From Gemmatimonadota bacterium (GTDB lineage: Bacteria > Gemmatimonadota > Gemmatimonadetes > Longimicrobiales > Longimicrobiaceae), in the NCBI GenBank assembly GCA_019240375.1, contig JAFAYN010000102.1, positions 1-12,333 of the forward strand: DNA of 12,333 nt. Reading direction: 5' to 3'. The translations under genes and the position numbers were made by a program. A model generated the notes under the pieces. That model made no database searches. It was not told the origin of the DNA and worked only from the letters and a program-made list of their open reading frames with translations. Positions 1 to 7,064 of this stretch are shown here, piece by piece; position 1 is the stretch's first letter, and every line of letters begins with the position of its first letter.

Positions 1-373
1 GCACCTCGGCCGAGTCCAGGCGCGAGTACACGAAGTCGAGCGGGTTTCCCTGCAGCAGGTCGCCCGACTCCAGCAGGGCGGTGCGCCCGGGGTTCGCCTC
101 GCGGATGCTGTCGATGAGCGGGACCAGCCGGGCCAGGCCATTCTCCGTTTCCTTCCCCGTGTAGTAGTCGTACGGGAGGAGCCAGCCGTGCACGTCGGTG
201 GTCCCCATCAGCACCAGCGTGCCGTGCGCCTCCGCGGCGGGGGCGGGCGTCGCGGAGGTGGAGACGGGGGACGCGCCGCTCCCGGTGGAAGCGGGCGCGC
301 AGCCGAACAGCGTCGCGGCGAGCAGGGCAGGGAGGCCCGCGCCGAGCCCGCGGCGGAGGTGGAAGCGAGGCAT
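1..373 (-). CDS. 5'-nucleotidase / 2',3'-cyclic-nucleotide phosphodiesterase family lipoprotein (partial, 3' end outside window)
   Basis: The first 124 residues of a minus-strand gene are present; the rest lies beyond base 1. The ATG at 373 opens a basic N-terminus and hydrophobic stretch ending in LFGC (Cys25), a plausible lipobox. A Ser/Ala/Pro-rich linker follows (about 28-50). The calcineurin-like metallophosphoesterase core then begins with GTTDVHG (Asp60, His62) and continues to ESGDLLQGNP (Asp105), two metal-binding blocks typical of the UshA/CpdB family. Family members hydrolyse nucleoside phosphates or 2',3'-cyclic nucleotides in the periplasm, releasing phosphate and nucleosides. 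The DLLQGNP wording resembles CpdB-type enzymes, but substrate cannot be settled without the C-terminal domain. The gene is divergent from the amidohydrolase at 544; I found no clear promoter or Shine-Dalgarno for it in the 170-nt gap. Confidence 0.85.
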   Translation of the reverse strand, partial: MPRFHLRRGLGAGLPALLAATLFGCAPASTGSGASPVSTSATPAPAAEAHGTLVLMGTTDVHGWLLPYDYYTGKETENGLARLVPLIDSIREANPGRTALLESGDLLQGNPLDFVYSRLDSAEV

Positions 374-471
374 TCGATTCGTCGGGAAGAGCCGGAGCGT
401 GAGGGCGCCGCCGGGACCGGGAGGGGCGACGCCGACACGGGTACCCCGTTTCGCGCCGGAAGCTCCCCGGT

Positions 472-500
472 TTGCCACCCCGCACCCCCGGCGATAACTT
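472..500 (+). promoter_or_regulatory. candidate sigma70 promoter for the amidohydrolase gene
   Basis: TTGCCA (472-477, five of six to the -35 consensus) lies 17 bp from TAACTT (495-500), which keeps the key T1, A2 and T6 of the -10. Transcription would start near 507, about 37 nt before the GTG at 544. This makes a TTG start at 472 for the downstream gene unlikely, since it would sit on the -35 box. The rest of the 374-543 gap between the divergent genes shows no other recognisable site. Confidence 0.45.
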
Positions 501-543
501 GCCGTCGTTTCACGCCCCGCCCACCCCGCGCCTCCGAGGCCCC

Positions 544-1902
544 GTGCACCTCCGCCGCTTCCTCGCCGCCACCGCGCTGTCGCTCCTGGCTGCGGCGCCC
601 GCGCTCGCGCAGCAGCCGCGGCCCGCCCCCGCCGCGCGGGTGGTCGCCATCCGCGCCGGGCGCCTGCTGGACGGCACCGGCGCCGCCCCGCGCGAGAACG
701 TGGTCATCGTGGTGCGCGGCAACCGCGTCGCCGAGGTGGGCCCGGGGGTGAGCGTCCCCGCCGGGGCCGAGGTGGTGGACCTGTCCGGGTGGACGGTGAT
801 GCCGGGGTTCATCGACATGCACACCCACATCACCAGCGACCCCAGCAACGGGTACGCCGACCACGAGGTGCACGAGTTCCCGGGGTACTCGGCGCTGGTC
901 GGCGCAAAGAATGCCCACGCGACGCTGCTCGCCGGCTTCACCACCATCCGCAACCTGGGCGCGGCGGAGTGGGCGGACGTGGCGCTCCGGCAGGCCGTCG
1001 ACGGCGGCCTGGTCCCCGGCCCGCGGATCTACACCGCCGCGCACGCCCTGGGGAGCACCGGGAGCCACTGCGACACCAACGACTTCCGCCCCGACCTGCG
1101 CCCGGAGCTGGGCGTCGAGGAGGGGATCGCCAACGGGGTTGACGCGGTGCGCGCCGCCGTCCGCTACCAGATCAAGTACGGCGCGGACGTGATCAAGGTG
1201 TGCGCGACCGGTGGGGTCCTGTCCGCGGGGGACGCGGTCGGCGCGCCGCAGTACTCGGCCGACGAGATGAGGGCGATCGTGGAAACTGCGGCCATGTCCG
1301 GCCGCCGGGTCGCCGCGCACGCCCACGGGACCGAGGGGATCAAGACGGCGATCCGCGCGGGCGTGGCCTCCATCGAGCACGGCTCCATGCTGGACGACGA
1401 GGCGATCGCCCTGATGAAGGAGCGGGGGACGTACCTGGTTCCCACCATGATGGCCTTCGACTACGTGGTGAGCGCCGCCCGCGCCGGCCGGCTCGCTCCC
1501 TGGCCGGCGGCCAAGGCGCTGGAGATCGCGCCGCATGCCCAGCAGGGGGTGGCGAGGGCGATCCGCGCCGGGGTCCCCATCGCCTTCGGGACCGACGCCG
1601 GGGTCTTCCCCCACGGCACCAACGCCGGGGTCTTCCCCCACGGCACCAACGCCGACGAGTTCCGCCTCCTCGTCGGGGCGGGGATGACCCCGCAGCACGC
1701 GATCGAGGCCGCGACCCGCGAGGCCGCGAAGCTCCTGGGCGTTCGCGACCTCGGCACCGTGGAAGCCGGCAAGCTCGCCGACCTGGTGGCCGTTCGTGGC
1801 GACCCGCTCGCCGACGTGGGGATCCTCAAGCAGGTCGGCTTCGTCATGAAGGACGGCGTGGTGTACAAGCGGGATGGCATGCCGCTCGCGGATCCCCGCT
1901 GA
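544..1902 (+). CDS. Secreted metal-dependent amidohydrolase (prolidase / imidazolonepropionase-like)
   Basis: A 452-residue amidohydrolase-superfamily protein with all metal-site motifs visible: HTH at 93-95, the Lys of IKVCATGG (Lys218, probably carboxylated), HAH at 259-261, IEHG (His279) and FGTDAG (Asp351). It matches the family of exported amidohydrolases that includes characterised Xaa-Arg/Lys and Xaa-Pro dipeptidases; the exact substrate cannot be read from the sequence. I chose the GTG at 544 because it starts a classic signal peptide (LRR, hydrophobic core, ALA before Gln23), implying periplasmic or surface location. A start 24 codons upstream would add a Pro-rich tail before the signal peptide and overlap a likely promoter. 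Just after Asp351 a nine-residue block (AGVFPHGTN) is repeated in tandem, adding nine residues to a catalytic loop where relatives usually have one copy. Likely roles are peptide scavenging or detoxification (inference). Confidence 0.87.
   Translation: MHLRRFLAATALSLLAAAPALAQQPRPAPAARVVAIRAGRLLDGTGAAPRENVVIVVRGNRVAEVGPGVSVPAGAEVVDLSGWTVMPGFIDMHTHITSDPSNGYADHEVHEFPGYSALVGAKNAHATLLAGFTTIRNLGAAEWADVALRQAVDGGLVPGPRIYTAAHALGSTGSHCDTNDFRPDLRPELGVEEGIANGVDAVRAAVRYQIKYGADVIKVCATGGVLSAGDAVGAPQYSADEMRAIVETAAMSGRRVAAHAHGTEGIKTAIRAGVASIEHGSMLDDEAIALMKERGTYLVPTMMAFDYVVSAARAGRLAPWPAAKALEIAPHAQQGVARAIRAGVPIAFGTDAGVFPHGTNAGVFPHGTNADEFRLLVGAGMTPQHAIEAATREAAKLLGVRDLGTVEAGKLADLVAVRGDPLADVGILKQVGFVMKDGVVYKRDGMPLADPR
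1597..1650 (+). repeat. Perfect 27-bp tandem duplication inside the amidohydrolase gene
   Basis: Bases 1597-1623 and 1624-1650 are identical, and the first three bases of a third copy follow. The unit is nine codons (AGVFPHGTN), so the frame is kept. It lies immediately after the codon of the metal-binding Asp351. Exact identity at synonymous positions suggests a recent slippage or unequal-recombination event, or an assembly artefact. Confidence 0.95.
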
Positions 1903-1961
1903 GCGGGCCGGGTACACCGTCGCGCCGCCCCAGCCCACCGATCGTACAGCGCAGCAGGCAT

Positions 1962-2552
1962 ATGACGTCTCGTTTCCGGATGCACCGAAATCTCCTCGCC
2001 GCCGGGCTCGCGCTCGGGCTGGCGGCGCTCGCCCCGCGGGCCGGCGCCGCGCAGACGCCGGCCCCGCGCGACACCGCCCGGGCGCCCATCGTCCCTCCGG
2101 CCGTCGTTCCCCCGCCGGTGGCGCGGGCCGATAGCGCGCGGCGGATCACCCCCAAGGGCGCCTTCGTCCGCTCCCTGGTCTTCCCCGGGTGGGGACAGTC
2201 CGCCATCGGCTCTCCGGGGCGCGGGGCGGTCTACTTCGCGCTGGAGGCGGGGAGCGTGTGGATGACCCTCAAGAGCCGCCAGAAGCTCCACTACGCCCGG
2301 CAGCGGGCCCGCTGGGAGGCGGAGCAGGCGACCACGACCAGCGACGTGGAGGTGGACAACCCGCTGGTCGGCTCCCGGCAGAACCAGGTGGAGGACTGGC
2401 TGACCCTGTCCGGCTTCCTCCTCCTGTTCAACGCGGCGGACGCCTTCGTGGCGGCGCACCTGGCCGACTTCGACCAGCACGTCGGCGCCGCGCCGGGTCC
2501 GCGCGGCGGGGTGCAGCTCCAGGGCTCCGTCCCCGTGGGGAAGCGGCCGTGA
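1962..2552 (+). CDS. DUF5683 domain-containing membrane or envelope protein
   Basis: A 196-residue protein. The N-terminus (MTSRFRMHRNLL, hydrophobic run, AGAAQ) looks like a signal peptide cleaved near residue 30, followed by a Pro/Ala-rich linker to about 60. The core begins at KGAFVRSLVFPGWGQSAIG, the hallmark of DUF5683: a PGWGQ-type turn followed by a hydrophobic helix (GAVYFALEAGSVW). A charged stretch (KSRQKLHYARQRARWEAEQ) and a second hydrophobic helix (WLTLSGFLLLFNAADAFVAAHL) follow. The family is widespread in Bacteroidota and Gemmatimonadota and, to my knowledge, has no established biochemical function. An internal ATG at 1980 is an alternative start; 1962 gives the longer basic n-region. 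The gene starts 59 nt after the amidohydrolase, and its stop overlaps the murI start by 4 nt (GTGA), so it is translationally coupled to a cell-wall gene. A role in envelope homeostasis is only an inference from this. Confidence 0.75.
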   Translation: MTSRFRMHRNLLAAGLALGLAALAPRAGAAQTPAPRDTARAPIVPPAVVPPPVARADSARRITPKGAFVRSLVFPGWGQSAIGSPGRGAVYFALEAGSVWMTLKSRQKLHYARQRARWEAEQATTTSDVEVDNPLVGSRQNQVEDWLTLSGFLLLFNAADAFVAAHLADFDQHVGAAPGPRGGVQLQGSVPVGKRP

Positions 2553-3370
2553 GCAGCTCCGCCCCGGTCGCGGTCTTCGACTCCGGGGTGGGCGGCCTCT
2601 CCGTCGCCCGCGAGATACGCGCGCTCCTCCCCGCCGAGAACCTGCTGTACATCGCTGACAGCGCCTTCTGTCCCTACGGAGCGCGCCCCACGGAGGAGGT
2701 GCGCGCGCGCTCCGTCGCCATCGGGCGCTACCTGGAGTCGCGGGGTGCAAAGCTGCTGGTGGTGGCGTGCAACACCGCCTCCGGCGCCGCGCTGGAAGTG
2801 CTGCGCGAGGCGCTGACCATCCCCGTCGTGGGGCTGGAGCCCGCCGTCAAGCCCGCGGTGCGCACCACCCGCAACGGCCGCGTCGGGGTGCTGGCGACGG
2901 AGGGGACGCTGCGCTCCGAGCGCTTCGCCCGCCTGGTGCGCGACTACGCCGACGGGGTGGAGGTGGTGGCGCAGCCCGGGCTGGGGCTGGTGGAGCTGGT
3001 GGAGGAGGGGGAGTTCAGCGGAGAGCGCGTCCGGGCGACGCTCGACCCGGTGCTCCGGTCGCTGCGCGAGCGCGAGGTGGACACGGTGGTGCTGGGGTGC
3101 ACGCACTACCCCTTCCTGCACGAGGCGCTCGCCGAAGCGCTGGGCCCGGAGGTGACGCTGCTGGACAGCGCTCCGGCCATCGCGCGGCAGACGCGGAGGG
3201 TGCTGGAAGAGCGCGGGCTGCTGGCGGAAGAAGGAGCGGAGGGGTGGGTGCGGATGCTCACCACCGGCGACCCGGCCGAGGAGGAGCCGGTGATGGCCCG
3301 GCTCTGGCCCGAGCCCGTGCGCGCCGAGGGGGTGACGGTCCAGGCCCCGTCCGATCAGCCGCCTTCCTGA
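2549..3370 (+). CDS. murI: Glutamate racemase
   Basis: A 273-residue cytoplasmic enzyme that interconverts L- and D-glutamate, supplying the D-Glu that MurD adds to the peptidoglycan stem peptide. The family motifs are all present: FDSGVGGLSV (Asp11, Ser12), YIADSAFCPYG (35-44), VACNTASG with the first catalytic Cys74, and LGCTHYPFL with the second catalytic Cys184 and His186. Length is typical (about 260-290). The GTG start overlaps the stop of the DUF5683 gene by 4 nt. The C-terminus runs slightly past the fold as a polar tail. No separate promoter is visible, so it is probably expressed with the upstream gene. Confidence 0.97.
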   Translation: MSSSAPVAVFDSGVGGLSVAREIRALLPAENLLYIADSAFCPYGARPTEEVRARSVAIGRYLESRGAKLLVVACNTASGAALEVLREALTIPVVGLEPAVKPAVRTTRNGRVGVLATEGTLRSERFARLVRDYADGVEVVAQPGLGLVELVEEGEFSGERVRATLDPVLRSLREREVDTVVLGCTHYPFLHEALAEALGPEVTLLDSAPAIARQTRRVLEERGLLAEEGAEGWVRMLTTGDPAEEEPVMARLWPEPVRAEGVTVQAPSDQPPS

Positions 3371-3391
3371 CTCGCGACCCGAGGGTCCCGC

Positions 3392-3700
3392 ATGGAGAAG
3401 CCGGCCAGTCCCCTCGTCGAGCATCTCAAGGAGTACGCATGGGCCGTCCTGATGATCGACCTGATCATCGGCGTATGTGCGCTGGTCCTCGCCCGGCACA
3501 TCGGGATCGGACCCGCCGCCCGGGTGTTCGTCGGGCTGGCGACCCTGGTGACGGTGGTGATCGGCGGGATCGTCCTGCTGAACGTGGTCCTCCTCCAGTC
3601 GTACGAGCGGTGGGAAAAGCGAGCTAGCCGGCGCCGTCCGTCCGGGGCCAGCGGCGCAGCTCCGGGGGACCTCCGCCCGCCGGGAGCTCCAGGTAGGTGA
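3392..3700 (+). CDS. Small two-helix inner-membrane protein of unknown function
   Basis: A 102-residue protein with two predicted transmembrane helices (about 15-34 and 45-68) joined by a short RHIGIGPAAR loop, then a cytoplasmic-type basic tail (YERWEKRASRRR) and a Gly/Pro-rich end. I do not recognise a family. A Shine-Dalgarno-like GAGGG (3381-3385) sits 6 nt before the ATG, and the gene follows murI by 21 nt, so it may be the last gene of that run. Its final 77 bp overlap the 3' end of the convergent LpxH-like gene. The low-complexity tail after about residue 80 is encoded by that overlap and may not be functional. The hydrophobic pattern and good ribosome site support it as a real gene. 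Confidence 0.65.
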   Translation: MEKPASPLVEHLKEYAWAVLMIDLIIGVCALVLARHIGIGPAARVFVGLATLVTVVIGGIVLLNVVLLQSYERWEKRASRRRPSGASGAAPGDLRPPGAPGR

Positions 3701-4379
3701 AGTGCCGGATCCAGTCCCCCGCGTTGACGTAGAACCGCCCCGGCTCCACCTCCACCACCGCCGGGACGTGCGCGTGCCCGGCCACCACCAGCTCCAGCCC
3801 CGCGTCCTCCCGCAGCCGCTCCTCCGCCCACGCCTGGATGTAGCTCGCGCGTCCCCGGCTCGCCTGGTCTCCCGAGTCCGCCTTGTGCTCCGTGCTCGAA
3901 GCGATCCGGGCGATCCGCGTCCCCAGGTCGGGGTGCAGCACCCGGAACGCGCCCACCACCGCCCGGTTGCGGATGAACGCCTTGAGGGTGCGGTACTTCA
4001 GGTCCCCTCGCCCGACGCCGTCGCCGTGGGCCACCAGCGCCCGCCGCCCCCCCAGCTCCATCTCCAGCGGCCCGTCCAGCACGGCGATTCCCACCTCGTC
4101 CCGCAGGAACTTCCCCGCCCACGCGTCGTGGTTCCCCCCCACGAACGATACCGGGATCCCCGTCTCCACCAGGTCCCGGAGCGCGGCCAGCGTGCGGTAG
4201 TGCTCGCGCAGGATCACGCTCCCGTACTCGAACCAGAAGTCGAACAGGTCGCCATTAATGAGGAGGCCGGACGCGCTCTCCCCTGCGAAGTGGAGGAAGT
4301 CGCGGAACGCGCGCTCCGTGGACTCTGGGACGGCGCCCAGGTGCGTGTCGGAGACGATCAGGAAGGGTCGGGTGCTCAT
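3624..4379 (-). CDS. LpxH-like UDP-2,3-diacylglucosamine diphosphatase family metallophosphoesterase
   Basis: A 251-residue calcineurin-like phosphoesterase with the metal-site series SDTHLG (Asp11, His13), NGDLFDFWFEYG (Asp44), GGNHD (His84, Asp85), HGDGVG (His118) and GHAHVP (His202, His204). The GDLFDFWFEYG block is typical of the LpxH/YbbF group, which cleaves UDP-2,3-diacylglucosamine to lipid X and UMP in lipid A synthesis on the cytoplasmic side of the inner membrane. GNHD rather than the GNRD of classical LpxH places it in a broader relative group, so lipid A function is likely but not proven. The ATG at 4379 places SDTHLG at the usual distance from the N-terminus; longer in-frame extensions reach into the promoter region of the divergent operon. 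No clear Shine-Dalgarno is visible. It shares the 4380-4524 gap with that operon and overlaps the small membrane gene at its 3' end. Confidence 0.83.
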   Translation of the reverse strand: MSTRPFLIVSDTHLGAVPESTERAFRDFLHFAGESASGLLINGDLFDFWFEYGSVILREHYRTLAALRDLVETGIPVSFVGGNHDAWAGKFLRDEVGIAVLDGPLEMELGGRRALVAHGDGVGRGDLKYRTLKAFIRNRAVVGAFRVLHPDLGTRIARIASSTEHKADSGDQASRGRASYIQAWAEERLREDAGLELVVAGHAHVPAVVEVEPGRFYVNAGDWIRHFTYLELPAGGGPPELRRWPRTDGAG

Positions 4380-4429
4380 AGGCGCGGGAAGGTATCCCCG
4401 CCTGTGACCCCCGACAACCCCGGCGCGGT

Positions 4430-4458
4430 TTGACACGCTCCCCTCCCGCGGGTACAAT
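4430..4458 (+). promoter_or_regulatory. Near-consensus sigma70 promoter of the eight-gene operon
   Basis: A perfect -35 TTGACA (4430-4435) is followed after exactly 17 bp by TACAAT (4453-4458, five of six to consensus). Transcription is expected to start near 4465, giving an untranslated leader of about 60 nt before the GTG at 4525. It is the strongest promoter-like match in the protein-coding part of the window, and no internal promoter as good is seen before rdgB ends at 11114. Confidence 0.85.
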
Positions 4459-4481
4459 CCGGCTCGCCCGTTCCCCGGGAG

Positions 4482-4520
4482 ATGATCGTGCCGCGCCGCG
4501 GCACCCCGGACCGTCCCTGA
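4482..4520 (+). CDS. Possible 12-codon leader peptide before the thioesterase gene
   Basis: Inside the transcript leader an ATG opens MIVPRRGTPDRP and stops at 4518-4520, four bases before the GTG of the thioesterase gene, in a different frame. GGGAG lies directly against the ATG, which is too close. The same GGAG is 6 nt from an in-frame GTG at 4488, which would give a 10-codon version. The thioesterase start itself has no visible ribosome site, so termination-reinitiation coupling is conceivable. A chance short frame in GC-rich DNA is equally possible. Confidence 0.2.
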   Translation: MIVPRRGTPDRP

Positions 4521-4524
4521 GCCC

Positions 4525-4974
4525 GTGCGCCCCGTGAGCGACACTCCCTCCCGCACCGTGGTCGAGCTGCGCGTCCGCTACCCCGAGACCGACCAGATGG
4601 GGGTGGTGTACCACGCCAACTACCTGGCCTGGTGCGACATGGGCCGGACCGAGCTGATCCGCGGGCTGGGGAAGTCGTACGCCGAGCTGGAGCGCGAGGG
4701 GCTGATCCTGGCCGTTTCCGATGTGTCGCTGCGCTACCACGCCTCGGCGCGCTACGACGACCTCGTCCGCGTGGAGACGTGGGTGGAGGAGGCCCGCTCG
4801 CGCGCCATCACCTTCGCGTACCTGATCTCCCGCGTCGAAGGACGGGGCGGGCCGCAGAAGCTGGTCTCGGCGAAGGTGACCCTGATCGCCCTCACCCCCG
4901 GCGGAGCGACGCGGAAGCTCCCGCCCGAGATGCTCGCCGCGCTGAAGGCCGCCATTCCCCCGCAAGGAGCCTGA
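4525..4974 (+). CDS. Acyl-CoA thioesterase, YbgC / 4-hydroxybenzoyl-CoA thioesterase family (hotdog fold)
   Basis: A 149-residue single-hotdog protein. The signature RYPETDQMGVVYHANYLAW (18-36) contains the catalytic Asp23 of the ETD motif and the YHANY turn typical of YbgC/FcbJ enzymes, which hydrolyse acyl-CoA or acyl-ACP thioesters. In many proteobacteria ybgC sits with tol-pal genes and is linked to envelope function. No tol-pal gene is present here, but the following genes are also envelope genes. GTG 4525 is used; GTG 4534 is an alternative and neither has a clear Shine-Dalgarno. It is the first gene after the promoter at 4430-4458 and is followed after 1 nt by the HEAT-cyclophilin gene. 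The physiological substrate is unknown. Confidence 0.88.
   Translation: MRPVSDTPSRTVVELRVRYPETDQMGVVYHANYLAWCDMGRTELIRGLGKSYAELEREGLILAVSDVSLRYHASARYDDLVRVETWVEEARSRAITFAYLISRVEGRGGPQKLVSAKVTLIALTPGGATRKLPPEMLAALKAAIPPQGA
4964..4969 (+). promoter_or_regulatory. Shine-Dalgarno AAGGAG for the HEAT-cyclophilin gene
   Basis: AAGGAG lies 6 nt before the GTG at 4976 and overlaps the last codons of the thioesterase gene. It is the clearest ribosome site in the window and fixes the GTG as the start; this puts the lipoprotein signal at the very N-terminus. Confidence 0.85.
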
Positions 4975-4975
4975 C

Positions 4976-7048
4976 GTGAAGCGCACCCCCACCGCTGCAC
5001 CTGCCCTGCTCCTGGCCCTGGCGCTCGCCGGGTGCGCCCCTTCGCTCCAGGGTGGCGCACCCGCCGGTCCCGGGCTCCACGGCGACGCCGAGATCGACGC
5101 CGCGGCCACCCTGCTGCGCATGGAAGACCGCCGGGAGCTGGAGCTGTCCGCGCTGGAGCCGGTCGCCGCCTCGCCCAACCGGGAGCTGCGCCGGCGCGCG
5201 GCGCTGGCGGTGGGGCGGATCCGCGACGCGCGAGGGCTCCCGCTCCTGGTCCGCATGCTGGGCGACGCGGACACGGCGGTCGCCGCCACCGCTGCCTTCG
5301 CCCTCGGGAACCTGGGCGACACCGCCGCGGTCGCCGCGCTGGTCCCGCTGGTGGACGCCGGGCGGATCGCCGCCGCGCCGACGGTGACGGGAGAGGCCGC
5401 GTCCAGCCTCGGCAAGCTGCGGACGTCGCTCGGGCGGACGGCGGTCGAGTCGCTGCTGCGCACGGCTCCCCTGGACGGGCCGGGCGCTCGCGAAGCGGTC
5501 GGACAGGCGCTCCTGGCCGTGTGGAAGTTCCCGCGCGCGGGGGCCGATCTCCCGGTCATCATCCGCTGGACCGCCGCGCGCGACCCGGAGCTGCGCTGGC
5601 GCGCCGCCTACGCGCTGACGAGGCGCCCGGCTCCCCAGGCGGCGCCGACGCTCGCCTCCCTGGTCGGAGACGCGGACTGGCGCGTACGCTCCTTCGCGGT
5701 GCGGGGGCTCGCCGCGCCCCTCGCCGACTCGTCCTCGGTGACCATTCCCGCTGCCCGTCGGCTCCTGCTCGCCGCACTGCGCGATCCCAGCGCGGCCGTC
5801 CGGATCAATGCGGCGCGCACGCTGGGGACGCACGGCGATTCGTCCTCGGCGGCGGCGCTCGCGGGGCTGCTGACGTCCGGAGATCCCCTCCTCGCCATCA
5901 CCGCGGCGGAGTCGCTGGAGCGGCTGGGCACGAGCGCCGCCGCGGCCGCACCCACCCTGCGCACGATCGCGCTCGACACCACGCGCACGGTGTCCCTGCG
6001 CGCCGCCGCGCTCCAGGCGCTCGCGGGGATGATCCCTCGCGCGGTGGCGGACGTCGCGGGCCGCTTCGCGGGGGAAGGGGAGTGGCGCGCGCGGGCAGCG
6101 GCGGCGCGGGCGTATGCGCGCCTCGGACCTGCGACCCGTCCGGAGCTGGTGGCCCTGGTTCACGATCCCGACCCACGGGTCGGCGCCGCGGCCATGGAGG
6201 CCGCCGTCGGTGCCTCCGAGAAGTCGATGCCTACCCTGCGCCCGCTCCTGCTGGAATCGCTAGGCGCGTCCGACGTGATCGTGCGCACCAACGCGCTCGC
6301 CGGGCTGGCGCAGCTGGCCGACACCACCACGCTCGGCGCGGTGCTCGACGCGTATGCGAGGGCGCAGCGGGACACCATCGACGACGCGGCCCTCGGCGCG
6401 CTCGACGCCCTGGACGCGCTCCGCCGTGCCGGCGCCCCCGCGGGGCAGGTGTTCCTGGCGCGCTTCCCCCGCTCCGGCGACTACCTGGTCAGGCAGCGCG
6501 TCGCGGCGCTCTTCGGCCCGGCCGCGCAGGCGTGGGGCCCGGCGCTCCCGGTGGAGACCGGCCGCGACGCGACGGCCTATCGCCGGATGGTCCGCGAGTG
6601 GGTGGCCCCGGCGCTCGCCGGCCATGCTCCCCGGGCCCGGATCGTCACCAACCGGGGCGCCATCGACCTGACCCTCTTCGCGGCCGACGCGCCTCTCACG
6701 GTGATGAACTTCCTGGAGTTGGCGCAGAGGGGCTACTTCGACGGGCAGCGCTGGCCCCGGGTGGTCCCCAACTTCGTGATCCAGGGCGGAGACCCGCGCG
6801 GGGACACTTCGGGCGGTCCGGGGTATGCGATACGCGACGAGATCAACCGGCACCCCTACGAGACCGGCACTCTCGGGATGGCCCTTTCCGGGCCGGACAC
6901 CGGTGGGAGCCAGTGGTTCGTCACCCACTCCCCGCAGCCGCACCTCGACGGCGGCTACACCGTCTTCGGGCAGGTAGTGGACGGGATGGAGGTGGTGAAC
7001 CGCATTGTCGTGGGGGACACGATCCTCCGCATCACCCGGGTGCGCTGA
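4976..7048 (+). CDS. HEAT-repeat lipoprotein with C-terminal cyclophilin-type peptidyl-prolyl isomerase domain
   Basis: A 690-residue protein in three parts. Residues 1-20 are a lipoprotein signal (VKRTP, hydrophobic run, LAGC with Cys20 as the lipidation site), so it is exported and membrane-anchored. From about 45 to 530 there are successive helical HEAT/PBS-like repeats, recognisable by recurring units such as LRRRAALAVGRIRDARGLPLL and AAFALGNLGDTAAV; these usually form a curved protein-binding scaffold. From about 552 to 690 there is a cyclophilin domain: IVTNRGAIDLTLF, PRVVPNFVIQGGDPRGD (Arg595, equivalent to the catalytic Arg of FHR in cyclophilin A), GSQWFVTHS and LDGGYTVFGQV. The usual His before that Arg is Pro, and the Trp before LDG is His, as in many bacterial cyclophilins. 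Likely role: folding or holding client proteins in the periplasm, with the HEAT scaffold selecting them (inference). It is followed by two more lipoprotein genes. Confidence 0.88.
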   Translation: MKRTPTAAPALLLALALAGCAPSLQGGAPAGPGLHGDAEIDAAATLLRMEDRRELELSALEPVAASPNRELRRRAALAVGRIRDARGLPLLVRMLGDADTAVAATAAFALGNLGDTAAVAALVPLVDAGRIAAAPTVTGEAASSLGKLRTSLGRTAVESLLRTAPLDGPGAREAVGQALLAVWKFPRAGADLPVIIRWTAARDPELRWRAAYALTRRPAPQAAPTLASLVGDADWRVRSFAVRGLAAPLADSSSVTIPAARRLLLAALRDPSAAVRINAARTLGTHGDSSSAAALAGLLTSGDPLLAITAAESLERLGTSAAAAAPTLRTIALDTTRTVSLRAAALQALAGMIPRAVADVAGRFAGEGEWRARAAAARAYARLGPATRPELVALVHDPDPRVGAAAMEAAVGASEKSMPTLRPLLLESLGASDVIVRTNALAGLAQLADTTTLGAVLDAYARAQRDTIDDAALGALDALDALRRAGAPAGQVFLARFPRSGDYLVRQRVAALFGPAAQAWGPALPVETGRDATAYRRMVREWVAPALAGHAPRARIVTNRGAIDLTLFAADAPLTVMNFLELAQRGYFDGQRWPRVVPNFVIQGGDPRGDTSGGPGYAIRDEINRHPYETGTLGMALSGPDTGGSQWFVTHSPQPHLDGGYTVFGQVVDGMEVVNRIVVGDTILRITRVR

Positions 7049-7064
7049 CGCACCCGGACCCGGA

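Noticed and set aside
472..543. Upstream TTG start for the amidohydrolase
   Set aside because: It would add 24 Pro-rich residues before a clear signal peptide and coincide with a likely -35 box.
208..1938. Long minus-strand open frame opposite the amidohydrolase (and similar long frames opposite murI and the HEAT gene)
   Set aside because: Typical antisense frame of GC-rich DNA with Arg/Gly/His-rich low-complexity product; the plus-strand genes have intact catalytic motifs.
4391..4417. Minus-strand promoter for the LpxH-like gene (TTGTCG, 15 bp, GATACC)
   Set aside because: Both boxes are weak and the spacing short; it would leave almost no untranslated leader. Not supported enough to list as a feature.
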